Origin: Limimonas halophila
Lineage (GTDB): Bacteria > Pseudomonadota > Alphaproteobacteria > Kiloniellales > Rhodovibrionaceae
Length of the DNA: 64,000 nt
Direction: 5' to 3'
NCBI RefSeq assembly: GCF_900100655.1
Contig: NZ_FNCE01000007.1
Span: 1 to 64,000 of the forward strand
Shown here: positions 1 through 13,644 of the stretch, piece after piece
How positions within the stretch are numbered: position 1 is the first letter of the stretch
How the letters are laid out: each line of letters starts with the position of its first letter
Position numbers and translations under genes: made by a program
Notes under the pieces: model-generated
What the model was told of the DNA's origin: nothing
The model's database searches: none
What the model saw: the letters and a program-made list of their open reading frames with translations, nothing else

Positions 1-1
1 G

Positions 2-232
2 ATGCTGGGCAGCCCCGACCCGGCCAGCGTCATGGCCGTGGGCGACAGCCTGCCCACCGACATCGCGGGCGCCACCGCCGCCGGCATCACGGGCGTGCTC
101 GTGACGGGCGGCATCCACGCCGGCGATCTGGGCGTGCGCATGGGCGAGGCACCCGCGCCCGAGGCCCTGGCCCGCCTGTGCGACGCCAAGGGCATCTGGC
201 CCAGCGCCGCCATCCCGGCGTTCCGGTGGTGA
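2..232 (+). CDS. HAD-superfamily hydrolase, C-terminal fragment (cut by window edge)
   Basis: The last 76 codons of a HAD-type phosphatase whose start lies before the window. The segment AVGDSLPTDIAGATAAG carries the late HAD acidic motif (G-D-x3-T-D) that binds Mg2+, followed by a small-molecule phosphatase tail. The C-terminus resembles the NagD-like IIA subfamily of about 285 residues that is common in alphaproteobacteria. The substrate cannot be inferred from this piece. It converges with aroA across a 204-bp structured spacer. Confidence 0.75.
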   Translation: MLGSPDPASVMAVGDSLPTDIAGATAAGITGVLVTGGIHAGDLGVRMGEAPAPEALARLCDAKGIWPSAAIPAFRW

Positions 233-236
233 CACC

Positions 237-440
237 TTAGAGCATCGTGCGTGAAATCGTGTCTGCCGAGAAGGCCGGAAACCTCACGCTAGGTTCCTGT
301 CTTTCCTGTGCGAGCAGATTCCGCGCCTGCGGCGCGGGACACGTCAGTCCCACGCCCTTCGGCGTGGTAGCCGTGTGGCTGTCCACGCACGAGCAAGCAG
401 AATCACTCGCGTGATTCTGCTTTACGGCGATCTGCTCTAA
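237..440. repeat. Structured element with inverted TTAGAGCA / TGCTCTAA ends
   Basis: The whole spacer between the HAD gene and aroA is bounded by TTAGAGCA (237-244) and its exact reverse complement TGCTCTAA (433-440). Inside are three perfect hairpins: 321-337 (7-bp stem), 350-367 (7-bp stem) and 395-422 (12-bp stem). The right end overlaps the aroA stop codon. It has no coding potential, so it looks like a MITE-like or palindromic intergenic element, which is inference. Confidence 0.5.
395..422. terminator. Perfect hairpin between convergent genes
   Basis: Arms 395-406 and 411-422 are perfectly complementary over 12 bp with a four-base loop (TCGC). It sits between the convergent HAD gene and aroA and could stop transcription from both sides, but the T tract is only three bases, so strength is uncertain. 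Confidence 0.45.
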
Positions 441-1768
441 CCGGCGGCGGCGATGCCCGCCCTGGCGCGCTGCATCAGCTCCGCAAAGCCGGGGAAGGAG
501 GTGGCGATCGCCCCGGCGTCGTCGATCGCCGTGCCGTGGCGGCTGGCGAGCCCGAGCACCAGGAAGCTCATGGCGATGCGGTGGTCCATGTGCGTCGCCA
601 CGGTTTCGCCGCCGGGCACCGGGCCGCCGCAGCCGTGGACGGTGAGCCAGTCGTCGCCGGCCTCGACCGGGACGCCGCAGGCCGTGAGCCCCTCGGCCAG
701 CGCCGCGAGCCGGTCGCTTTCCTTCACGCGCAGCTCGCCCACGCCGTGCATCGTCGTCGGCCCGTCCGCGCACGCGGCGGCGACGGCGAGGATGGGGTAC
801 TCGTCGATCATGCTGGGCGCGCGCTCGGCGGGCACCGCGACGCCGCGCAGCCGGCTGGTCCGGGCGGTGATGTCGGCGATGGCCTCACCCGCCTGTTCGC
901 GCTCGTTCGCGACCTCGATGGCCGCCCCCATCTCGCGCAGCGTGGTGAACAGCCCCGTGCGGTGCGGGTTCATGCCGATGGCCGGCAGGTGGACCTCGGA
1001 ACCCGGCACCAGCAGCGCCGCCACCAGCGGGAAGGCGGCCGACGAGGGGTCAGCCGGCACCTGCACCGGCCGCGCGTCAAGCTCCGCTTCGCCCGTCAGG
1101 CGGATCTCGCGCCCGGCGTCGGTATCCTGCACCGAGAGGTCCGCACCGAAGGCGCGCAGCATGCGCTCGGTGTGGTCGCGCGTGGGCGCGGGCTCGACCA
1201 CGCGCGTCTCGCCCGGCGCGGCCAGCCCCGCCAGCAGGATCGCCGACTTCACCTGCGCCGAGGCCACGGGCAGCGCCCCGTCGTAGGGCAGCAGGTCGGG
1301 CCGCCCCGTGATCGCCAGCGGCAGGCGCCCGCCGCTGCGCGCCAGGAATTGGGCGCCCATGCGCGACAGCGGCTCGATCACGCGGTTCATGGGCCGCCGG
1401 CGCAGCGAGGCGTCGCCCGTCATAAAGGCCGTGAAGGGCTGCCCCGCGAGCACGCCGAGCATCAGGCGCGCCGCCGTGCCGGCGTTGCCCATGTCCAGCA
1501 CGTCGGCCGGCTCCGCGAGGCCGCTCACGCCGCGGCCCCAGACCCGTGTGGAGTCGCCCCGTTCGACGGTGGCGCCCAGGGCCTCCACGGCCGCGGCGGT
1601 GGCCTGCACGTCTTCGGCGTCCAGCAGGCCGGTGATCGCCGTCTCGCCGACGCTGAGCGCACCCAGCATGAGCGCGCGGTGGGAAATGGACTTGTCGCCC
1701 GGCACGCTGAGCGTGCCGGTCAGCGGACCGCCCGGCCGGGCGGCCATGGCGCGCGGGCCGGTGACCAT
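437..1768 (-). CDS. aroA: 3-phosphoshikimate 1-carboxyvinyltransferase (EPSP synthase)
   Basis: Cytoplasmic enzyme joining shikimate-3-phosphate and PEP in the shikimate route to aromatic amino acids. 443 residues is the usual length. Family motifs are PGDKSISHRALM near residue 23, GNAGTAARL near 94, RRPMNRV near 124, a DPSSAAFPLVAALL segment, DEYPILAVAAA and GELRVKESDR. Overall wording matches class II enzymes. The residue that is alanine in the glyphosate-tolerant CP4 enzyme is glycine here (G97), as in sensitive enzymes. The start could also be Met8. The end of aroE, another shikimate gene, lies at the far side of the window, so the pathway is dispersed. Confidence 0.95.
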   Translation of the reverse strand: MVTGPRAMAARPGGPLTGTLSVPGDKSISHRALMLGALSVGETAITGLLDAEDVQATAAAVEALGATVERGDSTRVWGRGVSGLAEPADVLDMGNAGTAARLMLGVLAGQPFTAFMTGDASLRRRPMNRVIEPLSRMGAQFLARSGGRLPLAITGRPDLLPYDGALPVASAQVKSAILLAGLAAPGETRVVEPAPTRDHTERMLRAFGADLSVQDTDAGREIRLTGEAELDARPVQVPADPSSAAFPLVAALLVPGSEVHLPAIGMNPHRTGLFTTLREMGAAIEVANEREQAGEAIADITARTSRLRGVAVPAERAPSMIDEYPILAVAAACADGPTTMHGVGELRVKESDRLAALAEGLTACGVPVEAGDDWLTVHGCGGPVPGGETVATHMDHRIAMSFLVLGLASRHGTAIDDAGAIATSFPGFAELMQRARAGIAAAG

Positions 1769-1821
1769 GCGGCGTGATCCTCGTCGTCGTGCGGGAAAGG
1801 GCTGAGCCAGCGATTTCCCTT

Positions 1822-1850
1822 TTGACAGGGCTGGCCTGGGCGTGGCAATC
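1822..1850 (+). promoter_or_regulatory. Candidate promoter for the FYDLN gene
   Basis: A perfect TTGACA at 1822-1827 is followed after 17 bases by GCAATC (1845-1850), a poor -10. It lies about 55 bases upstream of the FYDLN start. The -35 match is the main support. Confidence 0.3.
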
Positions 1851-1905
1851 GCCGAACCCCCGGCGATGCCGGAAGGGACGCGACCACTGAGAGAGGGGGA
1901 TCGCC

Positions 1906-2280
1906 GTGGCGAAGCCCGAGTGGGGCAAGAAGCGTCAGTGCCGCTCCTGCGGCACGAAGTTCTATGACCTGCGCCGCGACAAGCCCACGTGCCCGAACTG
2001 CGGCGCGGTCTTCGAGCCGGAGGGTCCGGCCAGCGGGGGTCGCCGCTCCCGCAAGAGCCAGCAGCCGGCTGCCGCCCCGGCGCCTGCTGCGGCCGCCGAG
2101 CCCGAGGCGGAAGCCGAGGAGCTCGAGCCGGAGGCCGAGGCCGCCGGCGAGGAAGAACCCTTGGAGGAAGACACCGGCAACGACACCGAGGAAAGCGACG
2201 TCCTCGGCGAGGACGACACCCTGGCCGGCGACCAGGACCTGTCCGAGGTCGTCAGCGGCGAGGAAGACCCGGAAACCTGA
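1906..2280 (+). CDS. TIGR02300 (FYDLN acid domain) family protein
   Basis: A 124-residue protein of a family restricted largely to alphaproteobacteria, named for the FYDLN sequence (residues 19-22 are FYDL here). The N-terminal third is a zinc-ribbon-like module with cysteines at 12, 15, 29 and 32. From about residue 65 the chain is a low-complexity acidic tail rich in Glu and Asp. The biochemical function is unknown; the zinc ribbon suggests nucleic-acid or protein binding. In this order the gene usually stands near aroA, as it does here divergently. The start ATG is preceded by a GA-rich ribosome binding site. Confidence 0.9.
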   Translation: MAKPEWGKKRQCRSCGTKFYDLRRDKPTCPNCGAVFEPEGPASGGRRSRKSQQPAAAPAPAAAAEPEAEAEELEPEAEAAGEEEPLEEDTGNDTEESDVLGEDDTLAGDQDLSEVVSGEEDPET

Positions 2281-2341
2281 CATCCGGGCGCAAAAAGCCC
2301 CTTGCCAGCGCCGCTCACGGTGACTAGGTTCCGGGCTAGCA

Positions 2342-2393
2342 GCGGGGCGTTTCCCCGCGATCCCAGCACACCGCGGCGCCAGCCGCCGCGGTG
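2342..2393 (+). terminator. Two successive hairpins after the FYDLN gene
   Basis: A 6-bp hairpin (GCGGGG/CCCCGC, from 2342) and a 9-bp hairpin with arms 2369-2377 and 2385-2393 lie just before the tRNA gene. No T tract follows, so termination is only a suggestion. Confidence 0.3.
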
Positions 2394-2402
2394 CCCTTCG
2401 GT

Positions 2403-2478
<76 letters not shown>

Positions 2479-2596
2479 ACATCGCCCCAGATTAAATTAA
2501 GACAAAACGCGTTCACCGGAATTCCGAGTTCTAGCATCGTGGATTTGACCTCGTGTGTGCGCTCGCCGTGTGTTCGGCGGCGGGTAGCCGGTTCCT

Positions 2597-3022
2597 TCAG
2601 TGACCCGGCTGGCTTTCCACGATGATGGTGAGCTTCAGCGGCGGCTGGTCGGCGAAGTGCAGCGTCAGCGGGAAGCGGTCCCCCTTGCCCAGCGCGCGCG
2701 TCAGCCCGGTCAGGCGGATGTGCTCGCGCCAGCGCGCCAAGTTGGCAAAGCCGCCGGCGTCGATGCGCAGGCTTTCAAGCCGTTCCGCGTCCGAACCGGT
2801 TCCGTTGCGCAGGAAGGCTTCGGCTGCCACGGGCGTGGTCACGCGCACCAGTTCGCGCGGCGCGTCGCCGTCGTTGGCCAGCGGCACGAACACCATCGTG
2901 GCGCCGTCCGCCGCCGGCGGCGCCCAGGCGTGGCCGGCCTGAATGGCCCCTTCCTTCGCCGAGTGCGCGAGCGCGGCGGCGGGCAGCATCAGCGCCAGGG
3001 CGAGGGCGGCGAAACGCGGCAC
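2597..3022 (-). CDS. PCu(A)C-like periplasmic copper chaperone homologue with degenerate metal site
   Basis: 141 residues with an N-terminal signal peptide (hydrophobic stretch 5-18, AHS cleavage region). The body follows the PCu(A)C/DUF461 beta-barrel pattern: early GHAWAPP, then L.NDGDAPRELVRV, then a HI.L.GL segment and a closing P.TLHF strand. The family binds copper through an H-M-x10-M-x21-H-x-M set of ligands and helps metallate cytochrome oxidase. Here the region expected to hold the first His/Met reads AEAFLRNG and the final H-x-M reads HIR, so only one ligand histidine is evident. It may bind another ligand or have lost copper transfer. Confidence 0.7.
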   Translation of the reverse strand: MPRFAALALALMLPAAALAHSAKEGAIQAGHAWAPPAADGATMVFVPLANDGDAPRELVRVTTPVAAEAFLRNGTGSDAERLESLRIDAGGFANLARWREHIRLTGLTRALGKGDRFPLTLHFADQPPLKLTIIVESQPGH

Positions 3023-3125
3023 GGCGGACCTCCATCCATACTGGCCGTCAGGTCCTTGAGATTAAGCACGCGCGGGCGGGCGCGCACGGCGTCACGATGT
3101 CCCAGCGCCGCCGCACACGGTCCGG

Positions 3126-3404
3126 TCAGTCGGGGTCGGTATCCTCGCTACGCGCCAGCTCGCGGCGCTCTTTCTCCTTGCGCCACTGCTCGGCGCGGTG
3201 GCTGCCCCAGATGCGGAAGCCGAAATAGGTCACGCCCGCGACGATGGCGATGGCGAAGCCGCCGTGCTTCATCGCGGCGTTGTCGAAGTAGAGGTCGCCG
3301 GAAAGCGAGATCACGGCGGCGATCGTCACCGTCGCCATCAGCGCGTTGAGGATGCCCGCGTAGACGGGCTCCTGGCGGGGATCGCCGTTCTTGCCGTCGG
3401 CCAT
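3126..3404 (-). CDS. Small two-helix membrane protein, function unknown
   Basis: 92 residues. Two hydrophobic segments (about 17-36 and 49-66) are predicted to span the inner membrane, followed by a strongly charged C-terminal tail rich in Lys, Arg and Glu and ending in Asp residues. I do not recognise the family. The ATG at 3404 is the only methionine start before the first helix; the same frame stays open far upstream, antisense to dnaK, which is a GC-rich artefact. It is divergent from dnaK. Confidence 0.65.
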   Translation of the reverse strand: MADGKNGDPRQEPVYAGILNALMATVTIAAVISLSGDLYFDNAAMKHGGFAIAIVAGVTYFGFRIWGSHRAEQWRKEKERRELARSEDTDPD

Positions 3405-3779
3405 GGTGCGTGTCCTCAGGCTTGCGGGGACCCGCGAGCGTGCCGCACCCGCCGCCCGCAGCCAAGCGCCGGCGCGCCCGACGCCTCCCCCGGGCGTGGC
3501 GGCCGCGCGCCCGCCCGCTCCGTCGAAATCGGGATTCTGACCCGCCTCCCCCTTTATGGCGTCACGCGGGTGCTTATATGGCCGTGCGAAACGTACGGAA
3601 TTCGCGCGGCGGGACGTGCCGGCGGGCCACCACCTCGCGCGCGCCCGCCGGCCTTCGCGACCAGCACGGCGGGCGGGCGATCCCCGGCGATCGCCGCCCC
3701 ACAGCAGACCATCACCAGGGACCCTGGCGGCGCTTGCACAGGCCGCCGGCGCGTTCGCTGAAAGGGAGAGAGACAGGCC
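3405..3779. other. dnaK upstream region, no gene
   Basis: The 375 bases between the small membrane gene and dnaK contain no convincing ORF. No CIRCE inverted repeat is present. TCGAAA (3523-3528) and CCCCCTTTAT (3547-3556) faintly recall a heat-shock sigma factor promoter, but the spacing of about 18 is too long to rely on. AAAGGGAGAGA shortly before 3780 is the dnaK ribosome binding site. Confidence 0.4.
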
Positions 3780-5735
<1,956 letters not shown>

Positions 5736-5760
5736 GGGACGGCCGCCACGCCAGGCCGGA

Positions 5761-5789
5761 GCGGGCGGGTGCCAGGGGCGCCCGCCCGC
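5761..5789 (+). terminator. 13-bp hairpin between dnaK and dnaJ
   Basis: Arms 5761-5773 and 5777-5789 pair over 13 bp with one G-T pair and a three-base loop. Only a weak T-rich stretch follows, so this may attenuate transcription or stabilise the dnaK message. Confidence 0.45.
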
Positions 5790-5920
5790 TTCGCGGTATT
5801 TCCAGGGGCCCGCGCCCGGCGTCCGCACCGGGAGATTCAGGGCCGCTTCATCATTGTATGCGACAACAGGGCCGCTGAGACGACTTCGCTCACGCCAGGA
5901 ACAGCGCGCAGGTCGGCGTA

Positions 5921-7057
<1,137 letters not shown>

Positions 7058-7060
<3 letters not shown>

Positions 7061-7356
7061 ACACGAGCGTGTTAGCGCGCCGCTGGCGCGCGAGCTGAAG
7101 CTGTCAATCGCGTATGTCTTTCGACACCAGCGTCACGCCGAAATGGACGGTTTTCTCAATTCCAACATACCCGCCGGCCTCCGGGTCGGCGGGTAAACAC
7201 GTGGGTGTTTAATCCCATTCGTCATTCGACACCGGCATCTCGCGGCGATGAATGGGTCCCTCTAGCTCTCACACCCACCAGCCTTCGGGTCGGCGGGTAA
7301 ACGTTTGGACGTTTCATTCCATCCGCATCCCTGTGCGACAGCGCGGCATGCCGCCG
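7058..7356 (+). repeat. Modular hairpin repeat cluster A (after dnaJ)
   Basis: It begins in the dnaJ stop codon. In order: an AACAC/GTGTT hairpin (7060-7073), a GCGCGCC/GGCGCGC hairpin (7075-7091), repeat body A1 (about 7104-7158), a GC hairpin (7170-7193), a TAAACAC/GTGTTTA hairpin with GTGG loop (7194-7211), body A2 (7212-7262) and a decayed GC hairpin. It ends with an AAACGT/ACGTTT hairpin with TTGG loop (7299-7314) and a truncated third body. Body A2 folds on itself, CCCATTCGTC pairing with GATGAATGGG. The same modules recur near 20.7, 24.5 and 27.6 kb. Confidence 0.8.
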
Positions 7357-7549
7357 GACTGAATTTTCCGGCATGTCGGCACCGTGCACGCCTGTCAGCG
7401 TGCCGCGCGCCTTCGTCGTCCTCTGCGTCATGCCCGGGCCCCGATCCGGGCATCCAGCATTGCCCTCGGGCGCGTAACCAATTAATCCCCTGTTCAGCGC
7501 CGGGTGATATGGTTCTCCAAACGATGCATCAGCGCGACCCGTGCCGCCC
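7357..7549. other. Spacer before the kinase pseudogene, with a REP-like palindrome
   Basis: No coding signal. The hairpin TGCCCGG (7431-7437) / CCGGGCA (7446-7452), preceded by GTCA and followed by TCC, matches the CATGCCCGGG...CCGGGCATCC palindrome scattered through many alphaproteobacterial genomes. Confidence 0.5.
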
Positions 7550-8481
7550 ATGACCGACGACGAGACCCGGCGCCTGCCGGAACTCTTCGACGCCAACATC
7601 CTGGACACGGCGGCCGAACCGGCGTTCGACCACGTCACCCGCGTGGCGGCGCGGCTGTTCCGCACCCCCATCGCCCTGGTGTCCCTGGTCGACGCCGAGC
7701 GCCAGTGGTTCAAGGCGCACGTGGGGCTGGATTGCAGCGAATACCCGCGCGAGCACGCCTTCTGCGCCCACGCCATCCAGCACGATGCCGTCTTCGTCGT
7801 GCCGGACGCCTGTGCCGACCCGCGCTTCGCCGAGAATCCCCTGGTCACGGGCGAGCCGCACATCCGCTTCGACGCGGGCGCGCAGCTCCGCACCTCGCTG
7901 GGCGCCAAGCTGGGTACGCTGTGCATCATCGACAGCGAACCGCGCCACCACTTCGGCCCCGAGCCGCTGACCCTCGGCGCCGATCATACCGGGGGCGACA
8001 TGATCCCCGGCGCGGCCGCGCACCAGCTCCACGCCTTCGTGGAGACGACGCAGGACGCCGTCATCACGGCCGACAGCAGCGGCCGGGTGACGAGTTGGAA
8101 CCGCGGCGCCGCCCTGATCCTCGGCTATCCCGCCGCCGAGGCCGTCGGGCCGTCGCTGAGCGACCTCATGCCGGAACGCTACCGCGCCGCGCACGAGGCC
8201 GGGATGGATCGCGTGACACAAAGCGGCCATTCCCAAGGACGGCACCGTCGTCTTCACCGTGGCCGACACCGGCACCGGCATGCGCGCCGAGGACATCCCC
8301 AAGGCGCTGGAGGCCTTCGGCCAGCTGGACGATCCGCAACAGCGCGCAGGAGGGGACGGGCATGGGCCTGCCGCTCGCCAAGCAGCTGGCGGAAACCAAG
8401 GGCGGAACGCTGACCGTCCACAGCACCCCCGCCGAAGGCACCCGCGTCCGTGTCGCCCTGCCCGCCGCCGGGGCGGGCTGA
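7550..8481 (+). pseudogene. Decayed GAF-PAS histidine kinase
   Basis: A broken copy of the adjacent kinase. From the ATG at 7550 a GAF domain (to about 7945) is readable and closely matches its neighbour (AERQWFKAHVGLD, GEPHIRFDAG). The first PAS domain and linker are missing, one PAS domain remains (about 8030-8210), and the frame then jumps. After 8213 the dimerisation/phosphoacceptor domain and the N-box are gone. The ATPase remnant starts in a second frame (VADTGTGMRAEDIPKALEAF, about 8230-8340) and ends in a third (GTGMGLPLAKQLAETKGG, to 8481). No phosphorylatable histidine remains, so it cannot act as a kinase. Confidence 0.88.
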
Positions 8482-8582
8482 CACGGCCGGCCCGATGCAA
8501 CCCATTGGTGCAATTTTGAGTGGTTTTTGGTCGCCGAATGGTGTATCCGCCGGTGTCGCCGAGGACCACAGCGGACCCAGCG

Positions 8583-10601
<2,019 letters not shown>

Positions 10602-10723
10602 CCGCGCCGCGCGGCGGCGCCGATCCGTGCGACTCCCGTGGATGCTTGGGTTCGCCGCGCGCGCGTGCTATCCGCCGGCCACCACCGCAGTCGGCGGCGG
10701 CAACCAGCAGCGCGGGGCGGCGC

Positions 10724-11770
10724 GTGCAGACCAGCGACTTCGACTTCGAGCTTCCCGAGCACTTCATCGCCCAGCGCCCGGCGCGGCCGCGCGACAGCGC
10801 GCGCCTGCTGGAGGTGCGCGCGGACGGACTCAACGACCGCACGGTGCGCGCGTTGCCCGAGCTGCTCGGCCCCGACGACCTGCTGGTGTTCAACGACACG
10901 CGCGTCATCCCGGCGCAACTGACCGTGCGGCGCGGCGAGGCGCGCGTGGGCCTGACGCTGCACAAGCCCGACCCGGAGGACGACGCCGTCTGGCACGTCT
11001 TCGCCCGGCCCGCCAAGCGCCTGCGCCCCGGCAACACCGTCCACGCGGGTGATACGCTGTCCGCCGAGGTCCTGGCCCGCGACGGCGGCGAGGTCACGTT
11101 GCGCTTCGACCGCGGCGGCGCGGCCCTGCGCGAGGCGCTGGAGGAGGTGGGGCAAACGCCCCTGCCGCCCTACATCGACCGCCCCGAGGGCCCGGACGAA
11201 GCCGACCGGGACGACTACCAGACCGTCTTCGCGCGCGAGCCGGGCGCGGTGGCGGCGCCGACGGCGGGGCTGCACTTCACCGACCGCCTGCTCGCCGAGC
11301 TGGACGCGCGCGGTGTGCGCCGGGCGGGCGTGACGCTGCACGTGGGCGCGGGCACCTTCCTGCCGGTCAAAAGCGACGACCCGCGCGAGCACCCCATGCA
11401 CGCGGAACACGGTCATCTCGATGCCGGAACGGCCGAGGCGGTCAACGCTACGCGCGCGGCGGGCGGGCGCGTCGTCGCCGTGGGCACGACGGCGCTGCGC
11501 CTGCTGGAAACGGCGGCGGCGGATGATGGCACGGTCCACCCCTTTGCCGGCGAGAGCGACCTCTTCATCCTCCCCGGCTACCGCTTCAAGGCCGTGGACT
11601 GCCTGATGACCAACTTCCACCTGCCGCGCTCCACGCTCTTCATGCTGGTGTGCGCCTTCGCGGGCACCGCGCGCATGCAGGCCGCCTACGCCCACGCCAA
11701 GGCGGCGGGCTACCGCTTCTACTCCTACGGCGACGCCTGCTTCCTGCACCGGCAGGAGGCGGCGGCGTGA
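10724..11770 (+). CDS. queA: S-adenosylmethionine:tRNA ribosyltransferase-isomerase
   Basis: Transfers the ribosyl part of SAM to preQ1-modified tRNA, giving epoxyqueuosine. 348 residues is typical. Family motifs are [19 protein letters not shown] at the start, [38 protein letters not shown] and [15 protein letters not shown]. The start is GTG at 10724, directly before the conserved TSDFDFELP; the upstream open frame overlaps the kinase and has no family similarity. The TGA overlaps the tgt start (GTGA), indicating translational coupling. Confidence 0.97.
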   Translation: MQTSDFDFELPEHFIAQRPARPRDSARLLEVRADGLNDRTVRALPELLGPDDLLVFNDTRVIPAQLTVRRGEARVGLTLHKPDPEDDAVWHVFARPAKRLRPGNTVHAGDTLSAEVLARDGGEVTLRFDRGGAALREALEEVGQTPLPPYIDRPEGPDEADRDDYQTVFAREPGAVAAPTAGLHFTDRLLAELDARGVRRAGVTLHVGAGTFLPVKSDDPREHPMHAEHGHLDAGTAEAVNATRAAGGRVVAVGTTALRLLETAAADDGTVHPFAGESDLFILPGYRFKAVDCLMTNFHLPRSTLFMLVCAFAGTARMQAAYAHAKAAGYRFYSYGDACFLHRQEAAA

Positions 11771-12903
11771 GCATCGGCTTCCAACTTCAGGCGCGCGACG
11801 GCGCGGCGCGGCGCGGCGTGGTCGAAACCGCGCACGGCCGCGTGGACACCCCGGCCTTCATGCCCGTGGGCACGGCCGCGACGGTGAAGGCCATGCGCCC
11901 GCAGGACGTCGCGGCGACGGGCGCGCAGATGGTGCTGGGCAACACCTACCACCTGATGCTGCGCCCGGGCGCGGAGACGGTGGCCGAGCTGGGCGGTCTG
12001 CACCGCTTCATGGCCTGGCCCGGGCCCATCCTGACCGACAGCGGCGGCTACCAGGTCATGTCGCTGGCGAAGCTGCGGAAGATCGACGAGCGCGGCGTGC
12101 GCTTCCGCTCGCACATCGACGGCAGCAAGCACGAGCTGACCCCCGAAGGCGCGGTGGAGATCCAGGACCTGCTGGACGCCGACATCGCCATGCAGCTGGA
12201 CGAATGCCCCGCCGCCGGGCGCCCGCGCGACGAGGTCGCCGACTCCATGCAGCTCTCGCTGCGCTGGGCGGAGCGCTGCCGCGCGGCTTTCCGCGAGCGC
12301 GCGGGCTACGGGCTGTTCGCCATCGTCCAGGGCGGGATGCACGACGACCTGCGCCGCGAGTCGGCCCATGCGCTGACCGGGATGGATTTCCCCGGCTACG
12401 CCGTCGGCGGGCTCGCGGTCGGAGAGGGGCAGGCCGAGATGTTCCGCGTGCTGGACGTCACCGTGCCCGAGTTGCCCGAGGCCAAGCCGCGCTACCTCAT
12501 GGGGGTGGGCCGGCCGCTGGACATCGTGGGCGCGGTGGAGCGCGGCATCGACCTCTTCGACTGTGTGCTGCCCACGCGCTCGGGCCGCACGGCGCAGGCC
12601 TTCACGCACGGCGGCGCGGTCAACATCCGCAACGCCCGCCACCGCCGCGACCCGCGCCCGCTCGACCCCGCGTGCGGCTGCGGGGTGTGCAGCACCTTCT
12701 CGCGCGCCTACCTCCACCACCTGATCCGCGCGGGCGAGATGCTGGGCCCCATGCTGCTGACGGAGCACAACGTCTTCTTCTACCAGACGCTCATGCACCG
12801 CCTGCGCGACGCGATCGCGGCCGGTGCGCTGGCGGACGAGGCCGCGCGCATCCGCGCCGAACAGGCGGCGGGCGACATCGCGCCCATGGAGGCCAAGGCA
12901 TGA
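11767..12903 (+). CDS. tgt: tRNA-guanine transglycosylase
   Basis: Exchanges guanine at position 34 of GUN-anticodon tRNAs for preQ1. 378 residues. Catalytic aspartates lie in [13 protein letters not shown] and [13 protein letters not shown], the base-recognition loop is VGGLAVGE, and zinc is held by [16 protein letters not shown]. The start is GTG overlapping the queA stop, and the end overlaps the queF start (ATGA). The three genes form one tightly coupled operon. Confidence 0.98.
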   Translation: MSIGFQLQARDGAARRGVVETAHGRVDTPAFMPVGTAATVKAMRPQDVAATGAQMVLGNTYHLMLRPGAETVAELGGLHRFMAWPGPILTDSGGYQVMSLAKLRKIDERGVRFRSHIDGSKHELTPEGAVEIQDLLDADIAMQLDECPAAGRPRDEVADSMQLSLRWAERCRAAFRERAGYGLFAIVQGGMHDDLRRESAHALTGMDFPGYAVGGLAVGEGQAEMFRVLDVTVPELPEAKPRYLMGVGRPLDIVGAVERGIDLFDCVLPTRSGRTAQAFTHGGAVNIRNARHRRDPRPLDPACGCGVCSTFSRAYLHHLIRAGEMLGPMLLTEHNVFFYQTLMHRLRDAIAAGALADEAARIRAEQAAGDIAPMEAKA

Positions 12904-13355
12904 GCACGGACGAGCCGTCGCATCTCGGCCGGGCGAGCGGCATCCCGGCGCGGCCGGAGGACGCCGTGCTGGACGTCGTGGCCGACCCGCACCCGGACGA
13001 GACCTATCTGGTGCGCTTCACCTGCCCGGAGTTCACCTCGCTCTGCCCCATCACGGGCCAGCCGGACTTCGCGCACCTCGTCATCGACTACGTGCCCGAC
13101 CGGCACCTGCTGGAGAGCAAGGCGCTCAAGCTCTACCTGCACAGCTTCCGCAACCACGGCGCGTTTCACGAGGCGTGCACCGTCGGCATCGCCAAGCGCC
13201 TCATGGCCGCCGCCAACCCCGTGTGGCTGCGCCTGGGCGGCTACTGGTACCCGCGCGGCGGCATCCCCATCGACATCTTTTACCAGTCGGGCGAACCGCC
13301 CGCCGGGCTGTGGCTGCCGGAGCCGGGCGTGCAGCCGTATCGGGGTCGGGGCTAG
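12900..13355 (+). CDS. queF: NADPH-dependent 7-cyano-7-deazaguanine (preQ0) reductase
   Basis: Reduces the nitrile preQ0 to the amine preQ1, the substrate of Tgt. 151 residues, the short single-domain form. The active-site cysteine lies in [20 protein letters not shown] with the partner aspartate three residues before the second conserved segment; [21 protein letters not shown] supplies the NADPH-binding and substrate Glu residues. [13 protein letters not shown] closes the fold. It overlaps tgt by four bases. Confidence 0.97.
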   Translation: MSTDEPSHLGRASGIPARPEDAVLDVVADPHPDETYLVRFTCPEFTSLCPITGQPDFAHLVIDYVPDRHLLESKALKLYLHSFRNHGAFHEACTVGIAKRLMAAANPVWLRLGGYWYPRGGIPIDIFYQSGEPPAGLWLPEPGVQPYRGRG

Positions 13356-13387
13356 GGCACCGCCACTGGCGTCATCCCCGAACCGTC

Positions 13388-13411
13388 ATGCGCGTGCTCC
13401 GTCACGCGCAT
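13388..13411 (+). terminator. 9-bp hairpin after queF
   Basis: ATGCGCGTG (13388-13396) pairs perfectly with CACGCGCAT (13403-13411) around a six-base loop, 32 bases past the queF stop. There is no T tract. A second 8-bp hairpin (CCACCTGA/TCAGGTGG, 13478-13499) lies further on; the rest of the spacer up to 13644 holds nothing recognisable. Confidence 0.35.
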
Positions 13412-13644
13412 CCACGTCACGGGAGGCAGCGATCCGCTTCACCGCCGAAGGAGATGTTTGAGCGTGGGTGGCCGTGACCACCTGAACGGGGTCAGGTGGC
13501 AGGCTCGGTGCGGCCACGACGGTTTGGGGCGAGCACAGCGCTGCGAGGACAATGCCCCGATCCCACCCAATGAAAAAACCGTGCACCATCGACGGCATCC
13601 ACCTCTCGACACGGCCGCGATCATGCCGCCACATCCCCAGTGTC

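Noticed and set aside
3523-3556. Heat-shock sigma factor promoter for dnaK
   Set aside because: Both elements are imperfect and their spacing of about 18 bases is too long for the known consensus, so it is only mentioned in the spacer description.
8202-8345. Programmed frameshift in the first kinase
   Set aside because: No slippery heptamer. Whole domains are deleted as well, so decay explains it better.
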